64,000 nt of DNA from Lasiodiplodia sp. COLG20 (Eukaryota; Ascomycota; Dothideomycetes; Botryosphaeriales; Botryosphaeriaceae), in NCBI GenBank assembly GCA_009801085.1, contig VNWV01000001.1:3968001-4032000 (forward strand), read 5' to 3'. Positions within the stretch are counted from its first letter, which is position 1; each line of letters starts with the position of its first letter. The translations under genes and the position numbers were made by a program. The notes beneath the pieces were generated by a model. That model saw only the letters and a program-made list of their open reading frames with translations. It made no database searches and was not told the origin of the DNA. Positions 21,842-32,174 of the stretch are shown one piece after another.

Positions 21842-24146
21842 TCAATCAATACACCATTCTTGTTCGTCGCTCAAAGTCCTCCATTCAACTGCATGGCAAG
21901 CGCCGTCGATAGTTATCCTGTGTCCAGACGTCTCAACATCTTTCCTTTCAGGGTCGATGACTGCATTCCTCCACTGCTCTAATTCCAGAGATTTGGCGAG
22001 TGGATGATCTATCAATTCGATCACGGTACGCACGGCTCGCCTTGCGTACAGAACTCCATGCGTGTCAGCGTAGACGTAAACTAACGCAGAATTCGTGAAA
22101 GCTGAAGGTGAGTCAAGCGTGAGATCCTCCTTGATTAGGAGCGCCGCATGACTATACCTCGTTTCTGCATCATCCGGGATGGGAGCTTGAAATACGCCTC
22201 CGCCATTCACTCCCATTGCAGGATTACAGACATGGAATGGCCATTTTCCAGATGCGCCACGGAGCCAGACAGAGAAGTTGATTGGCCGATCCACGGCGTC
22301 GAGAAGGAGGAAGCCTCGGCAGCGGACTCGTAGCCCACGAGAAGTGGGCTTTCCACTTTCACCGAATTTCAGGAAAACGTGGTCACTTTTGTCGAGCAGT
22401 GTGGGAGGGGCCCAGCGAAAGCCAGGCTTCGTCAATCGTGGTGCCCTTGAAAACAAAACTTGGATGGGTATAGATGGACATTACTTCCAAAATGCGTAAA
22501 TCCTGTCTTCCGGTTTTGCATCTAGTATGGGCCGTAAATCGAGGTTCATCATTACTCCGACACAAATTGGCTCGTCTTCTGAGACGCTGGTTGTACGTCC
22601 TGCAATCGCGTCCGTAATATCCGCTATGTGGAACGAAGTCGTCGGGGTGGCCTCACGCGTGTTTATTGCCCCTCGTACCAGCGAGTAGGTGCTGAGGATT
22701 CCGCTTAGGATCCCGCAATAGTTCACGGGGCTCACCTTGTCGTAGTGCTGCGCCATGAAGCGAAACAGGTCCTCGAAATAGAAGAGTCCATCCGAAAGAA
22801 GAATGTACAGTTTCGTCGAGAGTGCACCTTCTTGCCAAGTCCAAAGGCGACTTGCCCAGCCGGACGTGAAGATCCTTACGGCTATCTCAATAAGAGGTGT
22901 TTCCTTAAGGCTGAGTTTCTCGAGTTCGCCATCCAGGACCAGAACCACGTCAGACCGTTGGTACGTCTCTCTCATCTTCCTGATGGCCAGGGTCCTCATC
23001 TCCCTCGGATTGACTGGGCAACAAAAGGTATCCAGCCAAAATGCAGAAAAGTCATTGCCGTTTGGTAGAGATTGGATTGCTTTGCAGATCTTACGCAGCT
23101 GGCAGCGAGCGACTGAGTTTTTTCCAGGGATTTCCAAGGCCATCAGACCATACGTGTGAAATCGCCACGTACTTGGCATCGGGGATGGAGGTGTTAAGGA
23201 GAGCCGCATATTCTTTCTCCATCAGCTCCCCAGTCCGGATCAATGGAATGTGTCCGCTTTGTAAAGTGGAGCACATCTCCTCTAAATCAACCCCCACGTG
23301 CTCACAGTGGCAATTCTCTTCCGCGTGACGATGGATATACCGACTTTTGTCGATTTGGTAAGCGACACAATGCGCAAGCGTGCATGAGCTGTGGTCGCGT
23401 TGGTCATCTGGCGGGCCGAGGTAGAGGGCGTAGTACCTGAACGACAGTCGTTCGTCCCTCAGTCTGCCCACCACTTGAGGGCACCAGCCAGAGGCCGCAA
23501 GCTGAGCGTCTAGGAAATCCACTCTGCCATTGTGTTCGAGTAACACCCCTGAAGCAATATTCGGCAAGACCATCGGCGGATTGAATCTGCAAGATGTATA
23601 GAGGTCGAAAGTATCCGGGTCCCTTTGACAGAGACCAGAGTGTAGGGTATCAAGAAAATCCAGTAAGAAGCCGATGGAAAGGATGAAGTTCGGTTCGAGT
23701 GTGCAATGTTCCACTATCGTCGAGTATACGTTATGGGCAATTCCCAGAACATGACCCAGGGCGCCGAGCTCGTGTCTGTCTAATGGATGATTTTCGGTGT
23801 GTCCAATGAATTTTCCGGCTATGTACATCAAGTTCCTTGTGTGTATGGATGGTGGTTTGAACGGGTGCTCGTCAATAAAGTCATCGAAGCTGACAAAGTC
23901 GCCAAAGAAGGCATGTAGGGAGCCAAAGTACAGCCATGCTTGCAGCAAGCCTTTTGCTTCTGCAGAAGACCTGGGCCCTTCTTTTCCAACTCGTTCCCAC
24001 GTTTCTGAGCCAAAGATCTCGTCGTAAGACCAGCCGGCACGGATCGGATAATCTTGGAATTCTTGACAGTCGTATTCTTCCAAACAGAAGTATGGGATTG
24101 AAGGATATGCAAAGATTGGGTTGAGTGGCTTTGGAAGATGGTCCAT
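21842..24146 (-). pseudogene. HET-domain gene with a frameshift and an in-frame stop
   Basis: Starts MDHLPKPLNPIFAYPSIPYF at 24146, matching the start of the intact HET paralogue at 41200. The N-terminal region keeps paralogue motifs such as LLQAWLYFGSLHAFFGD. The HET domain begins AISHVWSDGLGNPW; FWLDTFCCP and SGWASRLWTWQEGAL follow. Two breaks are visible. First, a run of six A (T6 at 23118-23123 on the plus strand) between GNPW and the next conserved block shifts the frame by one. Second, after EDRIYAFWK comes TAA (22483-22481), while the same frame continues downstream with SIPIQVLF and FRWAPPTLL, which align to the paralogue. A 39-nt GT-AG intron could skip the stop but would remove conserved sequence and is short for a fungus. 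HET proteins trigger incompatibility cell death on non-self recognition. Confidence 0.85.
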
Positions 24147-24834
24147 CTTGAATTCGGGATAGTGAAAGAAGATTTCAAGAGGGCGCAAGGCTGAGAGCTG
24201 ACGTGTATAAATGCGACTTAATCTCGTGGTCCGATAAGAAAGCGCGTTCTTCTACTAAACCAAAAGAGGTATAGCTTCGCAACGCTCTGTAGATGTTCTC
24301 ATTTGTGCGAACAATAAGGCTGAATCATACATACAGGAAAGCGGGGTCCAGATTTCTACGCCCATCATCATCTTGTGCTTTGTGCACGCGTCTGAATGCA
24401 ACTGTGCCAGGGCTGGGGTAGTTTTGTCCATTGAGCAATCTGACCAACTTGTTTCGTGTAAGACATATCTTATTGGCTCGTCACATTTGTGCAACAGAAC
24501 CCCGCCTCATCAGCGTACTAGACGCCAATCAATGGAAGCCCCAAGCTAAGCGGCTTTTGCTCATTTGTGGAAAACGTCACACAAGCTAAGCCTTTTATTG
24601 GTTTCCCGTAAGGCAGAACGCTGACATGTCTGCCTTGCGCTTAGTCGTTCCATTGCGCATAACTTAAGATGCGGAGATGCCCTTGACATTCGTATCGGTC
24701 ATTCTCTTAGTCGTCAGCCTTGCTATTTGTTTCCATCACCACTTTGGACATCACCAAGCGCCACCTGCGTACGACTCAGAAACGCCAAATGTGCAAGATG
24801 TGAAACTAATTCTCGAAATCACAGGCTGCCACCA
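24147..24834. promoter_or_regulatory. Shared divergent promoter of the HET / PNP-NACHT pair
   Basis: About 690 bp separate the two starts. It contains CCAAT at 24525-24529, and two direct copies of AAGCTAAGC followed by CTTTT, the first at 24543-24551 and the second about 40 bp on at 24583-24591. Regulation is inferred from layout only. Confidence 0.45.
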
Positions 24835-27800
24835 ATGATGCCCGATGTCGATGCCGATCCGGATCCGAGGATCTACACCGTCGGATGGATCAGCGCGATC
24901 TCAACAGAACTAGTTGCTGCTCGCATGTTCCTCGATAAGGAGCATAGCCGCCTCTCCAATCAAGCGCCAAACGACAGCAACATTTATACCCTCGGCGAAA
25001 TCGCCGGTCACAACGTTGTCATCGCAGTGCTTCCAGATGGCGAATATGGAACTAGCTCTGCGGCTAGTGTCGCGACGGACATGCTGCGCACCTTCAAGAA
25101 TATCAAAATTGGATTAATGGTTGGTGTGGGTGGGGGAGCGCCCAGCAGGCGCAATGATATCCGCCTCGGTGACGTTGTTGTCAGCGCCCCACGTGACGGA
25201 AAGAGCGGAGTCTTTCAATACGACTATGGCAAGACAATTCAGGGACGTGATTTCGAGCATACCCGATCTCTCGCCCCGCCACCCCCGCTACTCCGTGCGG
25301 CAGTCAACGATTTGAAGGGACGGTTTGAGGCGCACGGTCACAATATCTCCGAAGACATCCAGGCTGTTCTAAAGGATACGCCTCGACTCAGAAGGAATTA
25401 TGGCCGACCCGAACAAGACTCTGACCGTCTCTACAAATCGGACTACATCCACTCCGATCCATTTTTTGAGCTGCGTGGATGGCTGTGGTAACGGGACACA
25501 TCACATGATCCATCGCAGGCAGCGTGATGAGTATGACGACGACCCAACTATCCATTATGGGCTTATCGCCTCGTCGAACCAGCTGATGAAAGACGCCCTC
25601 TTGCGGGACCATCTTGTGGGAGAGCATCAGGTTCTCTGTTTCGAGATGGAAGCAGCGGGATTGATGAATCATTTTCCGTGCTTGGTCATCAGGGGAATTT
25701 GCGACTATTCCGATACACACAAGAACAAGCGCTGGCAGGGATACTCGGCTATGACAGCAGCTGCGTATAGTAAAGAGATTCTTCGGCTGATACCTCCGGC
25801 CCGGGTCCAGGCTGAACAATCTCTGACTATGTCGATCCACACAAGTTAGTCAATTCAGTTATTGTTGTTTAAGCTTCATTGAACTGACGTGTCAAGTGGA
25901 CGAAAAATTGCAACACATAGTCTCAGACACGCGTGGACTGGTGTCTGCAAGGGAAAACGATGCGATAATAGAGTGGCTGTCTCCTCCTGATCCATCTGTC
26001 AATTACGAGCAAGCTTTGAAGGGACTCCATCAGAAGGCAGGATCGTGGTACCTCACTAGCCAGCAATTCAGGGATTGGGGATCCGCTCCAAAATCAGCTC
26101 TATGGATTTACGGAATACCAGGCTCTGGGAAAACCTCTCTCAGCGCCGCAGCCATCCGTGTGCTTTGGAGAACTCGCATTTATTTCTTCTTCAACTTTCG
26201 GGATCCCAAAAAGCAGACTGTTGACCAACTCCTACGTTCACTCCCCTTCCAGCTATACTCAAAGCCTGGTATGGGAAGAGCCCGGTTGTGGTTGGAAGAA
26301 AACATTTCAGCGCTTATGGGAGGACACAAGCAACATCTAAATGAGCGACTGTACTCAGCACTGAGAGAAATGTTGAGTGCGGCGAGTGGTGTCCACATTG
26401 TCATAGACGCCCTCGACGAGTCAACAGAACAGAAAGATATGAGGAAGTTTATACGAGCCGTAACGGCCGAATGCAATGTGCGCATTTTGCTTACGTGCCA
26501 CGAGTCTTCCTATTTTGACTGGTTCATGGAAGCTCCTGCTTCCGACCTCCCAGCAGTCTTTTGCCGACCAATGATTGGAGACGGGCTCTTCCGAGAGATC
26601 GAAGCATACGTTCGTCGGCGGATCAATGACGAAAATGAAGCTTGGAGCCCAGGATTGCCTCCCTCGAAAGTCATTTGGGGAGTTTGCAAGAAGGCGGGTG
26701 GACTGTAAGTATTCCTTCATCTGACGTTTGGGAGTACATCTGACAATCTTGCAGATTTCGACTCGCTGTTTGTCAGCTCGACCATCTGAAGACCTGTGTC
26801 AATGAAAGGGACCTTGAGGCAGAGCTTTGTCGTTTGCCATCCACTCTTGATGACGCTTATTCGTTATGTCTGGAGAATATATCCGCCATACAGCGATCGA
26901 GAGCATTGCGTCTTTTGAGCCTATTGGCCTATTCGACTCGGCCGCTTTCTGAGAAGGAGACTAAACATGCACTTGAAATTCGTACAGGCAGCGAGGTCTG
27001 TTGGGAAGACGAATTAGATTGGCGGTCGATCAAAGAGATCGCTCTAAGCCTAACTTCGGAGACTACCGTGGAAATATTTGGTGTACAGCTGCGAGCCATC
27101 CAGCTTGCACATAGTTCCGTCAGGGACTTCCTCCTTTCTCGGTCGAAGCGCAGCTTTTGGGATATCACACAAAGCAAAATATGCGCTGCAAAGACATGCC
27201 TCACCTACATACTGCAAGTCAGCAAAGCCAGTAGGCAGACTATTGACCTCTTCAAACACCGAGCCGAAGCGCCGCCTGTGCTTCTCAGAAAGTATCCCTT
27301 CTCAGATTGGGCATCAAAGCACTGGATGAAGCTTGCAAGATCGCAGGAAGTGCAACATGCCGTCCTACCTCAGCTCATGCAGTTGTTCAAAGACAACAAC
27401 GCTTTCTGGTTCTGGAGGGCGATTATCAGGGATCAGGTTCCTAGAAATCTGGCCAGACCCCTGGATCTAGCATCCTATTTCGACATCACAGTGATAGTGA
27501 AGAGACTCCTGAACGAAGGCGTCACTTATCATGAGATGACGTCGGCCTTTGCGGCTGTGTGCGCTCAGGGCAATTGGGAATCCGCTGAAATCCTCTCCAG
27601 ATCAAACGCCGTGGTACCATTGTACTTGTTGGACTTCGCGAGCTCTGAGGGGAATTTTAAGCTGGTAAGGGCGTTGACAACAGGAAACAATACATTTACC
27701 CCAAGCGACTATGATGCTTTACTCAGAAAAACCATTCTCAGCCTCCATGGGGATTATGAAAAGCTGGTAAGCTATCTCATCCTCGAAAAAGGCGCACGTT

Positions 27801-28231
27801 GGCGTGGCCTGCCTGACCAGAGCTTTATAAATGGCAGCTTTCGGGAGCTATGCTGGGAGAAAAATACCGAAGTGGTGAAACTATTGACCCAAAATGGCTT
27901 GGATTTTGGAACATATACTCTCGAAGCCTTCGATATCGCCCGTCAGATGCTCAGTCACGATATAGCAGAACTGCTTCTTCTGAAACTCCTTGTTTCAAAA
28001 CCTGTATCTATGCACAACGGTCCAGAGGAAAAACGACCAAAAGCAACAAGACGGAGAACTATGTCGGACCAGTCTCGCCCCCTGATTTATGAAGATATAT
28101 TGTCTATATGCGACGTTCCAGAGCAAAAGGAAGCTAGAAAACGGAGAATTAGGATGAGATCCGCACCAAAGCAATCTACCTACCTTGATATACCAGCTGA
28201 ATCGCCTGAACTGTCGCCTATAACCGAGTAG
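24835..28231 (+). pseudogene. Phosphorylase-NACHT NLR-like gene with one frameshift
   Basis: The ATG at 24835 or 24838 opens a PNP_UDP-type nucleoside phosphorylase domain ([59 protein letters not shown]). A NACHT-type STAND NTPase follows, with P-loop IYGIPGSGKTSLSAAA and Walker B HIVIDALDEST. Introns are 25845-25896 and 26705-26754. After the NTPase come a winged-helix-like part and weak, degenerate ankyrin-like repeats to 28231. Within the phosphorylase domain a T6 run at about 25462-25467 breaks the frame; five T would restore [10 protein letters not shown] and the conserved remainder. A 34-nt intron could also bridge it but is implausibly short. Fungal NLRs of this layout are thought to sense non-self and signal through the N-terminal domain. 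The break may be real decay or a sequencing error. Confidence 0.82.
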
Positions 28232-28498
28232 CTACATTGGCAGTGATGATGGAGCCATTGGCGGGAGGATCCCTAGAGCCAAACACCTTGTAGCCTACCG
28301 CTGACGGCGGCTAGACACCGTTATAAGAGGTCCTGAATAATATGAATACTTAGGATTAGTGTGGAGCAAGCATTTAAGAGTGCTGTAACGCTACTAGGAG
28401 CAGAGGGTTCTGAACAATTTCTTCCCTTGAAAATGTAGAATTGCACGCATCTTTACATATACGAGTTTTCCTCTATACTCATTATTGAGCTTGCCAAA

Positions 28499-29494
28499 TT
28501 ACAACAATAATCCTTCCACCCATTTTCGGAAGCTTCCCTCTATACTCTTCGAGAAGCTCATCCAAAACACCCATGAATCGCTTCTCTGCCCCGCACCAGA
28601 CTCCAAAATCGACGTAATGTGAATTTCCCTCAACCAACGCAACCAAAGAAGCTGTTGCACCCACTCAAAATCAACACCCGCAATATCCTTCAGCCCAAAA
28701 CCATCTACACCGTCCCCACCGCCTAGACCCTCCGTCACACCTTCCATGTCCCTACCCACAACCTCCAGCCCACACCTCCCCCTCAAGCCCCTCGGCTGCA
28801 CAAGCCTAAATTGTTCTACCGTCACCTCCGGAATATCTCCCCACCCGCCCTGAGGCTCCGCCGCCCCCACCACGCCCACCACCAGCCTCAACCGCGGGAC
28901 CGCCAGCTCTCGCGCCATATACGCGCACGCGGCGCGCCACTCCGCCTTATCGAACTCCTGTCCCATAGCCGGCAAGACGCGCTTGACAACAGCAATGCTT
29001 GTGATGCTCTGCCGCGCGACGCACCCGAGCGTGCTGAGGAACGGCACGATGGCCTCGATGTGCGTGTCGAAGTCGAATGTGTGTGCGGCGTAGAGCGTTG
29101 GTAGGGCTTCGGTGTAGCACTGGCGGCAGGTGCGGAGGATGGCGGGGTACAGGCCTGGGTTGTGGTGGAGGGTGTAGGTTGTTGTGATGGTGCGGGCGCG
29201 GTGGCGGGGGTCGCGGGCGAGGTAGCGGGGGCGGGTGGAGATGGAGGACGATGAGCTTGGCGGAGGCGATGCTGGGTCGACGGTGCGGATTTTCAGTGTG
29301 TGCCGTGCGTCGTGGAGATGAGAAGGGGGTCGTAGAGCGGCGACGCTGTTGCTGGGACTTTGGTCGTTCTCGTGGTGGTTGACGGATGGTTGAGGTCTGG
29401 TTTCTGTCGGAGCTGGTGCGAGGAGCAGCTCCTCGTAGATCATGAGGCGGATTTCTGGAGGCAGTTTAAAGAAAGGCGATGATTGTTTGGCCAT
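28499..29494 (-). CDS. 2EXR-domain protein
   Basis: Single exon, 331 residues, starting MAKQSSPFFKLPPEIRLMIY at 29494. The start was chosen because no ATG lies further upstream in frame. FFKLPPEIRLMIYEELL is the signature of the fungal 2EXR family (an F-box-like N-terminus). A Ser/Pro-rich low-complexity stretch follows, then RTCRQCYTEALPTLYAAHTF, another recurrent motif in the family. The gene is GC-rich with skewed third positions. Function of this large fungal family is not established. It is convergent with the phosphorylase-NACHT gene, with about 270 bp between the stops. Confidence 0.82.
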   Translation of the reverse strand: MAKQSSPFFKLPPEIRLMIYEELLLAPAPTETRPQPSVNHHENDQSPSNSVAALRPPSHLHDARHTLKIRTVDPASPPPSSSSSISTRPRYLARDPRHRARTITTTYTLHHNPGLYPAILRTCRQCYTEALPTLYAAHTFDFDTHIEAIVPFLSTLGCVARQSITSIAVVKRVLPAMGQEFDKAEWRAACAYMARELAVPRLRLVVGVVGAAEPQGGWGDIPEVTVEQFRLVQPRGLRGRCGLEVVGRDMEGVTEGLGGGDGVDGFGLKDIAGVDFEWVQQLLWLRWLREIHITSILESGAGQRSDSWVFWMSFSKSIEGSFRKWVEGLLL

Positions 29495-29845
29495 TTTCTG
29501 CTCTGTGAAGAAGATCAAGTTGTTCTATGCGAGGGGGTTGAGTGAGAATGTCAGAGTGTATAACTCTGGGTATTGGCGACCGCTTCAACTCCACTCTTAT
29601 TGTCCAACATTTTAAGGAAGGAAAATAATCAGATGGACAATACACTGACACAAATCGCCTTTGTTATGCCCGTTACTGAGCTGCTGTTGGTAGTGCAGAC
29701 AGAATGGGGGAGTGTCTCAGTGGTGCCAGCCACCTTTCCTTGTCCCCACAACGCTGATCAGAGCTCGCCCAACCCAGAGTATGTTTACTAAGCTCCATTT
29801 ATACTTGATCATCATCAGTGTCATCATCAATGGGAAGTGACCATG

Positions 29846-29920
29846 CTGCTTGCCGCTTCGCCATGAGCCTATGAGTGAACACCCTGCTTACCACATCACC
29901 ATGAGCGCATGAGTAAACAC
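29846..29920 (+). repeat. Imperfect tandem duplication with ATGAGTRAACAC ends
   Basis: Two 37-bp units, 29846-29882 and 29884-29920, both run from CTGCTT to AACAC. They differ at seven positions, mostly G in unit 1 versus A in unit 2. The ATGAGTRAACA end recurs at 29982-29992 and 30046-30056. The A-form contains GTAAACA, a core like that bound by forkhead factors. Confidence 0.7.
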
Positions 29921-30445
29921 ACTAGAGACTAGATCTTATCGACAGAACAAGCCAGTAGATTTCTTGAAATCATCCTGGCAGATGAGTGAACACTCTGGGC
30001 AGATTAGTAGTGAATGAGCATGGCCCAACTAATCACGATTGGTTGATGAGTAAACAGGCTGCTCTCCACATCGCGGGTATTGATTGGCCACAACAAAGCC
30101 CGTATTGTTGTTCAGATACTTGATATGGATTGGCCACTTATCGTATGCATCATTTCTACCGGGTGAACATGCAAGAGGCCCCAATGATCGGCCCAACCGT
30201 CCGCTACATCCTTGTTAAGCCAATCAGCGCGGCGGAAAGGAGGACAAAGTGGGCAGATACCACGCTAAGAATCCTACCGACAGCGGCCCTTTCCGAACAA
30301 GACACGGAAACTCCGCATTGAACTTTCCCGGATTCGACTGCCTTCGGGACTCCACACCCCGCCGCCTGCAGCATGCTGGCGGCACCTCCACACCCGCGAT
30401 ATCTTTACTACCAGTTGTGTTCAGCTCTCACTGACTGCTACTCCA

Positions 30446-30453
30446 TATATAAA
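30446..30453 (+). promoter_or_regulatory. TATA box of the alcohol dehydrogenase gene
   Basis: TATATAAA, 58 bp before the codon at 30511, followed by a CA-rich leader. Confidence 0.6.
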
Positions 30454-30510
30454 GCTGTTCATGAAGTTCAAAAATGCCCGACACATCAACTTCAACAACC
30501 ATCGTCCGAA

Positions 30511-31806
30511 ATGTCTTTCAAACTTCCCCAAACTTTCAAGGCTGCCGTCGTTGAGAGGGCCAATGAGCCGCTAACAATCAAAGATGTGCCGCTCAAGGAG
30601 CCTTCCGAGGGACAAGTTTTGATCAAGGTAATCGTCTGTGGTGTTTGCCACACTGATGAAGCTGTTCGCACGGGCACATTTGGTCAGCCGTAAGCTCTTT
30701 CCACATCCCGTCTAGCCAATTGCTCGCTTTCCGATATTGATTCATCTTCCAGCCCGCGCATCCCAGGTCATGAAGTGATTGGCACTGTTGTTGCCCTGGG
30801 TCCAGGTGAGAAGAAGTGGAAGATTGGGGATCGCGTTGGTACGTCTCTCACCTCCTTCTTCCAATGTGTTTTAGGGCTGACACAATGTAGGTGGGCCTTG
30901 GCACGGCGGACATGACGGTGTTTGCAGGCAGTGCAACCGCGGCCTCTTCCAGATGTGTGACAATGAAGTAGTCAATGGTGTCTCGCACGACGGCGGGTGT
31001 ATGTATTCGATCTCTACCACTGACGCTGAAACTCTAACTGATGTTCGTAACAGATGCCGAATATTGCCTTCTCCGCTCCGAAGCTGTCGTCCGCATCCCA
31101 ATGGATATCGACCCAGCAGAGGCGGCTCCATTGCTCTGTGCAGGTGAGTTTTCTCCTGTTGTGATGGCCGCTCGTTTCTTACTCTACTACCAGGTGTGAC
31201 CGTTTTCAACGGCATCAGGAAAATGCAGGTCGTCCCTGGCAGCATCGTTGCAATTCAAGGGCTCGGAGGCCTCGGACACTTAGCCCTGCAATTTTCTCGG
31301 AAAATGGGCTATCGCACCGTTGCTCTGTCCCGCGACGATAGGAAGAAAGACTTTGCACTCAAGCTCGGCGCCACGGACTACATCGATGCCAGCAAGGAGG
31401 ATACCATCGAAGCTCTGCAGAAACTCGGCGGTGCGGATCTGATTGTTGCGACCGCGCCGAATCCCGAGATCATCGGCCAGCTTGTCAATGGTTGTGCTGC
31501 AGGTGGCAAAGTTCTGATCATTGCACGTAAGTTTACAAAAGCCCGCATCATGGTTCAAACACTACTGACTCTGGTGTAGCTGTCGGTGACGTTGTGCTCA
31601 ACACCGTGCCGATGATCTTGAAGGGGATCTCTGTTCATGGGTGGCCGTCCGGACATGCGCTTGACTCGGAAGAAACCATTGAATTTGCACGCATACACGG
31701 TGTGAAGTGCATGATCGAGAAGTTCCCACTCAGCAAAGCTCAGGAGGCCATGGACCATATGCTGAGCGGCAAGGTCAGGTTCAGGGGTGTGTTGACGATG
31801 GAGTAA
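30511..31806 (+). CDS. Zinc-dependent alcohol dehydrogenase (MDR family), 6 exons
   Basis: Exons 30511-30689, 30753-30838, 30891-30998, 31054-31143, 31194-31526 and 31580-31806 give 340 residues with five GT-AG introns. Catalytic zinc ligands are the cysteine of CGVCHTDE and the histidine of PGHEVIG. The structural zinc loop is partial, with three cysteines in VCRQCNRGLFQMC. The cofactor-binding Rossmann motif is IQGLGGLGHLALQFSRKMGY. The length equals the usual size of propanol-preferring or Adh1-like enzymes. It should interconvert alcohols and aldehydes with NAD(P); specificity is not readable. The C-terminus VRFRGVLTME is typical. A Zn2Cys6 regulator starts 369 bp downstream in the same direction, so a functional link is possible but unproven. 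Confidence 0.93.
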
Positions 31807-32174
31807 ATCTGCAGCTTCTGTACAGCAGCTGCAGCGGATAGTTAGTTGATGGAATACGAGCTCAACGTTCTCTCTCGTTCCGCAAGGTATCACACAAGCG
31901 AGAATGTGTCAGCATCGGTGATCCAACGGAAACATTTATGCTAATCCAATATCGGTAACGGCGATTCCGCCGATTAAGTTGCGCTTCGCTGATTACTCAT
32001 CTCCACCCCGCGTCTGACCATCCGCCTACCTCCCCGCAATTTCCACTTTGCCAAGGATTTGGCTGACAAAGCGGGTGTGCGGTGAGCGCAAATACTGTCT
32101 AGAGGAAAACGAAGGAAACGGTTTCAATCAGCCTTCACCTATTTGTCTCTTCTCGTCATCAGGCTGTACACAAC
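31807..32174. other. Intergenic region between dehydrogenase and regulator
   Basis: Contains a CGG/CCG palindrome at 31959-31972. No other feature seen. Confidence 0.5.
31959..31972. promoter_or_regulatory. Candidate Zn2Cys6 binding palindrome
   Basis: CGGCG-ATTC-CGCCG: perfect 5-bp inverted arms with a 4-bp spacer, 203 bp before the regulator ATG. Zn2Cys6 proteins commonly bind paired CGG triplets, so autoregulation is conceivable. This is inference from the sequence only. Confidence 0.4.

Larger units (their letters stand above)
29495..30510. other. Divergent intergenic region upstream of the alcohol dehydrogenase
   Basis: No gene recognised. It contains a 38-bp-period tandem duplication (29846-29920), further copies of ATGAGTRAACA at 29982 and 30046, a CCAAT box near 30219 and a TATA box at 30446. 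Confidence 0.6.
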
